Source of the DNA: Bigelowiella natans CCMP2755
Lineage: Eukaryota > Cercozoa > Chlorarachniophyceae
DNA: 26,113 bases
Assembly (NCBI GenBank): GCA_000320545.1
Contig: ADNK01001318.1
Coordinates: 1 to 26,113, forward strand
Direction: 5' to 3'
In this document: positions 19,230-26,113 of the stretch, piece after piece
Layout: the number at the start of each line of letters is the position of its first letter
How positions within the stretch are numbered: position 1 is the stretch's first letter
Translations under genes and position numbers: made by a program
Notes under the pieces: model-generated
What the model was told of the DNA's origin: nothing
Database searches by the model: none
The model's input: the letters and a program-made list of their open reading frames with translations, nothing else

Positions 19230-20966
19230 CACCATGACGGAATTTCTAGACATTGTGTGCAATGCATGTGCATAGCTGGACAGCTACACGACGTGCGGTT
19301 CTCAATGCGTGCGTCGAAATCATCTTTTTGATCCACAAAACAATGCGCATTTTGGCAATTTTTGCTACTGCCGTCAGTAGGGAAATGAAATGTGGGGCAT
19401 GGTTCATGTCCAGCAGCAGCAAACACAACCAGAATTTCAACATTGCATGGCTGAGTCTCGGATCTAGGGATGCATGCATGGCCACAACTGCAGAACTCTT
19501 CAGCAAAATTCAGCAATGCCAGAATGGCCATTCATCACTAGATCACTCTAGCTGACACTCCTCATGCATTTATACATTGTCACTAGCTCTGGAGCTAACG
19601 CGCTTCGCTGCGTGCCGGACGAGCTGCCGTCTATCCGTGCTGAGTAGGCATCATTGTGGAGTTAGGCCACGCACCAGCGCAGTGCCAGAGTGCTTCATGG
19701 ATGGATGTGCGTCATCTCCTGGTCTGGTGGTCTCTGGATCTGATGTGACAGCTTGGAGGAACAGGTGATGTGTTCATGACTCTGGAACGCGGGCAAACGC
19801 AGACAGCTGGACAGCTCTGCCGGAGCACTCAGCTGGAGCACGGCCAGTGTTCCTTGCTAGCTTGACAGGGCCAGAGTGCCAGAGTGCCTGGCTAGCTCCA
19901 GAGCTGGCTAGCTGGGGGTTCCAGCGAAGAGCAGAAGTGAAGTTCATGGTTCACATGGAATGCAACCTGCCAGGAATGGAAACCTGCAGCACTTCTTGAT
20001 TCTGCCTCGGACTGCATGCCAGCGTGCACCCGTGCAACCCGTCCCAACTTGTTGACAAGGGTGAAAAAGACGAAGAAAACTTGTGCAAGCGACGCAGAAG
20101 GAAGTCCGCATCTTGAAGGACACCGCCCTCTCAAGGTTCAAGAATCAAGAATCGTGTTCATTCGAAAGTGTTCTCACAAGATGCACCACTGACACTGCCA
20201 ACAAGCTAGACTCGTCTCGGCGGACGTCGACAGACGTCACAGACATCTTGGGAGTCATTTGAATCTGTCTGGATCAGGCTCTGGAGTGTCTCTAAGGATC
20301 CAGCAGAATTGCGAGAGAGTTTTCTTCGAAAGTTCTTGAGACCATTCTCGGAAATTGGGCAATTGTTTTCTAGACCTTGACTTTCTGTTTTCTCATGTGA
20401 TGATCTTCCTTTTGGCACAGATTTTCCAAAAGACCCAGAAAATCACGGGAAAATGCATCCCCAATCACGTGCAAACATTTTACGAAATGTCGATGTAGTT
20501 CAGAAGGTTGCAACTGGCAAGATTTGCCTCCAAAAACATTTTCACGCAGTAGGAAAACGCAATGCATTTCCCTGAAATCCCTCCAGAAATATCAAGTTTT
20601 CCGGAATAATCACCATGCATCTACCCGAGACTTCAGAACATCTGTAAGCAGGTAAAGGAAGTCAAATAAAAATTTTAACCTACGTTTTTCACACGAGACT
20701 CCTACTTGAAAGCTGCATGCGCACAAGAATGGGGAGATAAAGGAGGAAATGCGGGCATCTTTGGTCTGAAAACGTATCTCTCCGTCGGCGTGACAACCAG
20801 TTCCCACAACCCATAGCCACCACCCACATTACCTTGGAAATAACCCAGCTCGTCTAACATCATAGAGACGATGTCTGGATAGTTTCCTAACCTTGCACAC
20901 TATGTGAGTTTCCAACTCCCCTGTTCATTTAAACAATGAAATCTTCCAATTTTACCTGCAAAGTAA
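19230..20966. other. Intergenic DNA, no gene recognised
   Basis: 1.7 kb lie between two plus-strand genes. Short open frames exist on both strands but none resembles a family or joins through good splice sites. About 19750-19930 is built of degenerate, overlapping motifs (CCAGAGTGCC, AGCTGG, GCTAGC). The right end should hold the promoter of the acidic orphan gene. Confidence 0.5.
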
Positions 20967-21795
20967 ATGCGCCCTCAAAGCGAACATCGCGTAAACGCGC
21001 CAGTGCCCACCATGATGCAACTCGACTTCAACATTGGATCTCCTCCCAAGGAGGGGAAACTCCGGATCGATGAACTCTTCACTGATCATCGCCCACCCCT
21101 CATTGGTGAAGAGGCAGTCTCCGAGTCCGAAATTCCTCAATTCGGGGATGACGACTCTTCACTTGGAGAATGGCTGTCAGCCAGAAACCCCGAAACGGAT
21201 GACCTGGACTCTTTTCTCGCACCTTCAAAGAAATTTTCTAAAGAGGAAGAAATGGAGAACAAGATGGGGGTCCGTCGCGAGAAATCATTCGATTCTAAAG
21301 TATCTGACTCGAAGGCTACTCTATGGGAAATGACTCCTCCTCGGGAGGATGAATCAGGCGAGCCATTCAAGCTTCACCCATTTCTTAACTCTGGAGATGT
21401 CAGTCCAGCTTCAGACAACAAATTCTGGGAAGACGATGACTCCAAGAAAGAAATTGAGGTGCTTGCAAATTGCTCTGATCAAGCATCTGGTGACGTTCTA
21501 TCACTCCGTCCGCATCAATCGATTCTTTCTGTTGATGCGTTGGTGAAACTACAGTCCCACTTCATGAAAAGGTTAGTATTCTTCATCTGATGATGTTAGA
21601 TTTTTGTCTTGTGTAGATTTGAACTCCTATTCTTACGGTTTCATTTTGTATTTCAGGTCTGTTGGTTCCAAGCGCAAAATGGATCACGTCAGCGAAACTT
21701 CCAAGAAGATGAAGAGGGATATCCCTGGAAGTGATGAGAAGGGGATGGCATATTATATTGCAAATCGTCTTGTGAAAGGGACTCTAATGCTCTAG
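20967..21795 (+). CDS. Acidic, probably disordered protein of unknown family
   Basis: Two exons, 20967-21571 and 21657-21795, are joined over an 85-bp GT-AG intron (phase 2), giving 247 residues. The first 170 residues are rich in Asp, Glu, Ser and Pro, with Trp- and Phe-containing acidic patches (DDSSLGEWL, DNKFWEDDDS) reminiscent of activation domains or short linear motifs. The part after about 185 (SILSVDALVKLQSHFMKRSV) looks helical and leads into a basic stretch (GSKRKM, KKMKRD) that could be a nuclear localisation signal. No known domain was recognised. The start is the first ATG of the open frame; a second, MMQLDF, lies 15 residues later. A nuclear regulatory role is possible but unproven. 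Confidence 0.7.
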
Positions 21796-21872
21796 TTATA
21801 TTAAGGAAAATTGACAACATGAAGCAACATGGCTAATTTTTATTTGTTCCTGATCAAGCCATAACAGAAAGA

Positions 21873-21878
21873 AATAAA
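21873..21878 (+). terminator. AATAAA polyadenylation signal for the acidic orphan gene
   Basis: AATAAA lies 78 nt after the stop codon, almost the same spacing as in MOB1 (79 nt). Confidence 0.5.
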
Positions 21879-22087
21879 AGTTTAGACTAAGCTTCAAGCT
21901 ATCTAGCTATACTTAACGGCCACAACATGAGCGTGCGCGTATGTCTAGATGTGCATGTGGTTGCATGTTACATGCAGGCAAACTTGATCATTGGTTGCTA
22001 TGTGTGCGTGCAAAGCACCACTAGCTAGCTAGACCCCATAGTGTCGTCACTTTAGGATTCCGAGCTCATGCCTCGAGTGATCCGTGT

Positions 22088-22148
22088 CCCCTCTGCTACT
22101 AGTCTAGTAGTCTCTAGTCTAGCGCTTCGAAGCGCTAGAGCAGAGGGG
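22088..22148. repeat. Large nested inverted repeat
   Basis: Outer arms CCCCTCTGCT (22088-22097) and AGCAGAGGGG (22139-22148) are perfect complements. Inside sits a perfect 20-bp palindrome, CTAGCGCTTCGAAGCGCTAG (22119-22138), and several CTAGT repeats. The whole could fold into a branched hairpin. Confidence 0.85.
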
Positions 22149-22363
22149 CGTGTTGCGCGCAATGACGGCTGAAATTCGAACACCACTCGCTAGCTCGGTC
22201 ATCTCAAAAGAACAAGTAGAGTAGTAATGAGCTAGCTAGCAAGGCTAGACTAGTAGAAGGAAAACTCAACTAGAACTAGAGAAGACATCTCAACTAGCTC
22301 TAGAGCTAGCTAGCTAGGCATGCACAGGCTAGCAGGCTTGCTAGCGCTAGCTCTAGAGCTTGG

Positions 22364-22389
22364 CATCGAGCTAGCTAGCTAGCTCGATG
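22364..22389. repeat. Perfect 26-bp palindrome
   Basis: The half-site CATCGAGCTAGCT (22364-22376) is followed directly by its exact reverse complement. It is the longest perfect palindrome noticed in the window and lies inside the CTAG-rich block. Confidence 0.9.
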
Positions 22390-22636
22390 TTTGCGAATGA
22401 AAACCAGAAATGTGCTGTTGCACACGAACAAGCAACTCTATAAAACTGCGCCTCACATTGCTACATTGCTAGATTAGCTTGGTCAATTGCTAGATTGGTG
22501 CCACGCTAGCACGCTAGCACGCATGCACGACCGCCCTCAGCCCTGTCTAGCTGTGCCACGCTCTAGCTAGCTAGCGCTAGCTAGTGCGACATGTGGAACA
22601 TCAGTCTGTGCACAAGCAAACAAATTCAATTGCTTA

Positions 22637-22649
22637 ATTACATCCGTCT
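22637..22649 (-). repeat. Short motif shared with the dispersed repeat
   Basis: The minus strand reads AGACGGATGTAAT, identical to 13 bases at the leading edge of the two long repeat copies. It may be a remnant or a chance match. Confidence 0.3.
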
Positions 22650-22827
22650 TATTGCAAGCAAACAATTCGCAAGGCGGCTTGCTGGAGATGTCCTTGCATC
22701 TAGACACATTGACAATGTACGCCCTAGCACGATGGCTAGCTAGCACGGCGGTGTGTACGTGTTGTTTAATTATTAACAAGGCTACTCAAATCAACATCAA
22801 CTAGCGACGACAGAGGCAGTCTATTGT

Positions 22828-22853
22828 GTCGTCGTCGTCGTCGTCGTCGTCGT
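22828..22853. repeat. CGT/GTC trinucleotide repeat
   Basis: About eight perfect units in gene-free DNA next to the CTAG-rich block. Confidence 0.9.
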
Positions 22854-23169
22854 AGAGCTATGTGCATGCATCATAACGATGTGCTGCACACCATGATAAA
22901 TAGCAGCTCCATTAAAAGTCAAGATGGACTGCCATGCTTTCAACTCCAGTCTCGTCAGTTCCTAACAATGGTAATCAGCATTGAGCAGCTACACATCTGG
23001 ACATTGTTTAAACCCACGATATTCACACAGATGTAAACATACACACACGCACACACACACACACGCATTGCTACTTGTAAGTGTCTCTTGATATATAACA
23101 TACACTAGATATTTTTTTGGTTATTCATTAACAAAAATTCCTTAGCACACTAGCGACGATAATGTCGTC

Positions 23170-23538
23170 CTAGACAATAGACAAATTGTCGCAATTACGC
23201 TGCGTGCGCCCTGAATATTATACAGATTCCACCAATCTAATTCAACCTCGACGAATTTTGAAGTAGCCATTATCTCCCCACTCGGACCCCCATGAACTAC
23301 GAATTTGTCCAAGAAAGAACTTAGCCGAAATTGGTGAGTTGACACAATACGACGATTATAGATGTGGAGACATGCCAACGACAACGATGGGGCAAAACAA
23401 CGAGAACAGCCAGTGATGTTCATGATGACGGTGCCTACTAACAAACGAGCGATTGCTTTCACCACTACCCCTCACGATCAATAGCGGTTGCAATGCCACC
23501 ATAGCGGAAGGTGTAAGTAAACATCAAAAGTCGCACCG

Positions 23539-23574
<36 letters not shown>

Positions 23575-25352
23575 AAAACTACTTCTTGCCGATCCAATAC
23601 TTGACACCATCTGTCGTTTCACCCCAGCCGATGAGGACTATTGCGTGGTCCGTCTTCTCCCTTTTGTTACGGTAAGAGGGGAGAGGGGGGGGGGGGGAAG
23701 AATACACACTAAAATAAGCTATTGGTTTATGATAATTGAACAAAATGAAAGCTATTGCTGGGTTCTGTAAAATATGGAGTTATCTTTAGCTCATTTCTGT
23801 GTCGTTCGGCCTTTATTCATCCTCCTTTGTTCTATTTCTTCTTCTTCTTCTTCTTCTACTTCTACTACTACTACTACTAAGGACCAGTCATCCGTGTGAG
23901 GGCCTTTTGCACCCGTAAATATCTAATATCGACAGAGTAGTAGTAGTAGTAGTAGAGTTGTAGTAGTAAGTAGCACACCCAAGTTGAACGTTATATTATT
24001 GTTATTTGTTATAATATTCAGTGTTGGATAGCGTGCGGAAAGCAAAGAGCACTGGTTGAAGCATGCTTTTCACCAACAACCATTGCTTTTTGCATGCATT
24101 CCATGATTCCAATACCAACTCTCATGATGATGATGATTAAAACGACTACAAACATCGTGTAAATCAAATAAGCAGAAACAACCTCTAATGCAATACATGT
24201 TCAGCAGTATTATGTAGACGTATTATTATTATTATTATTAGTAGTAGTAGTATCATCATCATCACCCCACTCTTGTAGGAGAAGAACGTTCCTGATGGCT
24301 CAAAGGCTGCGATGACGGGGCCCTTGTCGTGTATCTGATATCGGGTAGAAAGCACGACAAAGACACGAGAAATACAAGGAAACATGAACGCCACACACGA
24401 TATGGTGCTAGTACATTAAGCAAATTATTAGTCTTCTCTCATCCTCCTACTAATTATGATTGCTGCTGCTACTACTACTACTACTAATAATAATAATAAT
24501 AATCATCATCATCATCTAGTGACACCTCTCTCATGATGCTTTCCATGTTCCCGCCACCATAATACCCACCCACGTAGCCGTATCTGTGAAGTTGACGATA
24601 AATTAGCACAAAAGAAGAATGAAAGAGAGAATGAACGAGGAACTCAGTCTCACAGAGAAAACAAACACAGCAGCCAGAAACACAACATTCCAGCGGATCT
24701 CGTTGGGGTGGTTCATTAGAGGAAATATATGCAGTCAGCACAAAGATGCAAAACGAAGAAATTCCTTGCTTATTTTCTTCGCCCCCACCCCCTCATCATT
24801 TCCATCATCATCATCATCATCATCATCATCCCTATCGAGAGAAATGCTGCAGACTCATCAGCGGAAGGATAATAGCAAAGAAGGGCATATTGAATAATGA
24901 TATGAACATCGATCGTAACCGAGAGGAAGAGAAGCATCAAGACTCATCACGTAATGAGTGTCTCATCTACTCTACATCGCTAGCATGCCGACAATAAAAA
25001 AGTACCCTTTGATAAAATGCCTTTCGTCGCTAATTTTTATTTTCTGGATGGTGGGGTGGCGGGGGGGGGGGGGGGGAGGAAGAAGCATATCACATCGATG
25101 TCGTTTGGCTCGGTTGATTTCATCATCGTCATCATAATGCTACCTTGGTAGCATTTCACAGTCCTAAATCCAAGGTCTTTTCCGTGTTTACCCACAAGAT
25201 AAGGGTATCTAAGGAGGGGGAGGGGGGACCCAGAGGGAAAGAGAAACATCAAAAATCAGATAAGACAGTAAACAAGGAGGAGGAGGGGTTAGGGAAGGGG
25301 AGGGACGTGTAGATAGAGAAGAATAGCTAGAAATTAGGCGTACAGATATATG

Positions 25353-25396
<44 letters not shown>

Positions 25397-25509
25397 GTTA
25401 CATACAAATAAATATGCATACACTCAATATTTATGTACCCTCCTGAGCAGCCTTGGTTATAGAAAGAAGTATCGATATGATCCTGCAGAGTGAAAGGGAG
25501 AGAGGGAGA

Positions 25510-25548
<39 letters not shown>

Positions 25549-26088
25549 GAAAATGGGTGACCAATCACCACACATCGACGCAGGTTGCAAGGAGGCTATT
25601 GCTGCTGTCTATCTTCAGTTTGTGTCCTTTTAAAATACATTTCGAATGTTTCACAGCGTCTCTTTGTTCGTAATCCTCATCCTCATCATCAGTAGACTTA
25701 CATCCACGGAGAAGGTCAGTGGCTCCATGTTCGGCTTCTGAATTCTATATCTCATTGCAGCGACGTCGAGCGCTACCAAGCAATACAAGAGGAGAGATGA
25801 AACGACATACGTCAGTGATGATGATGGCTCCGCTTCAATTCTTCATGCGGATGATGAAAATTATGATGACGACGATGATGATGACGATGATGATGATGAT
25901 GATGACGAGTATCTTCCTCTTCCTCTTCTTCTTCTTCTTCTTCTTCTTCTTCCTCTTCTCTTCATCTGTTACTTAAAATGACATAATACTCTGGATATGA
26001 TCTCCAACCTGCCTGAGCGTAGCAGCTTCCACAATTGCCTTGATCTTGCACCGCGGTTTGCAATGCCTTTCTGCCTCCAATCAAACGA
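23170..26088 (-). CDS. Cathepsin C-like (dipeptidyl-peptidase I) papain-family protease, 5' end missing
   Basis: Eleven exons lie in the window: 26009-26088, 25702-25772, 25439-25482, 25144-25208, 24644-24698, 24526-24583, 24266-24334, 23878-23922, 23583-23656, 23247-23296 and 23170-23210. They encode the last 216 residues in one frame; the upstream exon is beyond the window edge. The peptidase C1 catalytic set is complete. Cys is in QDQGNCGSCYAQA, His in KTDHAIVLIGWG, and Asn in KNSWGSEWGDNGYFKIRRG, restored by splicing. NQGCSGGYPYLVGKHGKDLG and EYGYVGGYYGG match cathepsin C more than other papains. DPPI removes N-terminal dipeptides and activates other proteases in lysosome-like compartments. 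The exclusion domain and propeptide would be outside the window. The 55-bp exon at 24644-24698 is unusually Cys-rich and is the least certain; the last intron is only 36 bp. Confidence 0.9.
23538..23574. repeat. CTA trinucleotide repeat in cathepsin C intron
   Basis: About 12 units, inside the 286-bp intron 23297-23582, directly next to its 5' splice site on the minus strand. Confidence 0.95.
23838..23955. repeat. TTC, TAC and TAG trinucleotide tracts flanking a short exon
   Basis: TTC and TAC repeats (about 23838-23878) and a TAG repeat (about 23938-23955) sit on either side of the 45-bp exon at 23878-23922. On the coding strand the GTA repeat itself supplies the 5' splice donor GT. Confidence 0.85.
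24221..24265. repeat. ATT/GTA/ATC compound repeat in cathepsin C intron
   Basis: Successive ATT, GTA and ATC runs end exactly at the donor of the exon at 24266-24334; the GATGAT run on the coding strand forms the donor GTGATG. Confidence 0.85.
24470..24515. repeat. CTA/ATA/ATC compound repeat in cathepsin C intron
   Basis: Three adjoining trinucleotide tracts lie inside the 191-bp intron 24335-24525. Confidence 0.85.
24800..24831. repeat. ATC microsatellite in cathepsin C intron
   Basis: About nine ATC units inside the 445-bp intron 24699-25143, which also has a G-run near 25062-25076. Confidence 0.9.
25359..25392. repeat. TA microsatellite in cathepsin C intron
   Basis: Pure TA tract inside the 230-bp intron 25209-25438. 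Confidence 0.95.
25494..25550. repeat. GA polypurine tract in cathepsin C intron
   Basis: GA/GGGA repeat immediately upstream (on the coding strand) of the exon at 25439-25482. Read on the coding strand it is the TC-rich polypyrimidine tract of the 3' splice site. Confidence 0.9.
25860..25962. repeat. GAT/GAC and TTC tracts in cathepsin C intron
   Basis: Compound GATGAC repeat (about 25862-25907) and a TTC run (about 25916-25960) fill most of the 236-bp intron 25773-26008. Confidence 0.9.
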
Positions 26089-26113
26089 CTATAGGACAGA
26101 TAAAAAGGTGGAT

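Larger units (their letters stand above)
21796..23169. other. Tail-to-tail intergenic DNA, CTAG palindrome-rich
   Basis: Lies between the 3' ends of the acidic orphan gene (+) and the cathepsin C-like gene (-). Apart from 3' UTRs no gene is seen. The stretch 21890-22760 is saturated with CTAG and AGCT tetramers forming many perfect palindromes. A CGT repeat (about 22828-22853) and a CA tract (23041-23064) follow. Confidence 0.65.

Noticed and set aside
22088-22853. CRISPR-like or tandem array
   Set aside because: Palindromic words recur at irregular spacing, with no constant repeat-spacer pattern, and the DNA is eukaryotic.
23247-23300. Apparent loss of the catalytic Asn (reading SSWG) in the protease
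   Set aside because: That reading ignores an intron. Splicing 23582/23297 yields KNSWG, so the catalytic residue is intact.
23142-23465. 107-codon open frame on the minus strand
   Set aside because: It is a different frame across the last two cathepsin C exons; protease homology fixes the other frame.

Overview
This window is nuclear DNA of a eukaryote. Nearly every gene is cut by short spliceosomal introns, the genetic code is standard, and intergenic DNA is full of microsatellites and small palindromes. A unicellular protist, possibly an alga with a complex (secondary) plastid, fits best. The main hint is a HOP/STI1-like co-chaperone carrying a signal peptide plus a basic, Ser/Thr-rich leader. 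The lineage cannot be fixed from sequence alone. I rebuilt the genes by hand from family resemblance, splice dinucleotides and reading phase; every join below keeps frame.

Layout, left to right: repeat-rich DNA (1-1559); a lysine-rich coiled-coil protein (-, 1560-2638) head-to-head with an F-box/LRR protein (+, 2924-4034); a thaumatin-like secreted protein (-, 4851-6136) head-to-head with MOB1 (+, 6641-7811); a HOP/STI1-like co-chaperone (-, 9552-13061) head-to-head with PNO1/DIM2 (+, 13504-14720); a CCCH zinc-finger protein (-, 15537-17919) head-to-head with an unrecognised polytopic membrane protein (+, 18024-19229); an acidic orphan protein (+, 20967-21795); and the 3' part of a cathepsin C-like (dipeptidyl-peptidase I) papain-family protease (-, 23170-26088, 5' end outside the window).

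The architecture stands out. The first eight genes form four divergent pairs with 104-504 bp between start codons, so shared bidirectional promoters are likely. Perfect palindromes, CTAG-rich tracts and a small dispersed repeat family lie in the spaces downstream of genes, mostly tail-to-tail ones. The HOP and cathepsin C genes have many longer introns loaded with microsatellites, and HOP has two GC-AG introns. The other genes mostly have compact introns of 56-150 bp.

The genes do not form one pathway. They are ordinary housekeeping or regulatory functions (Hippo/mitotic-exit co-activator, 40S ribosome assembly, ubiquitin-ligase adaptor, RNA binding) mixed with secretory-route proteins. No complete new system is evident. 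The most novel items are the leader-bearing, shortened HOP, the palindrome-filled gene-tail spaces and several orphan proteins.
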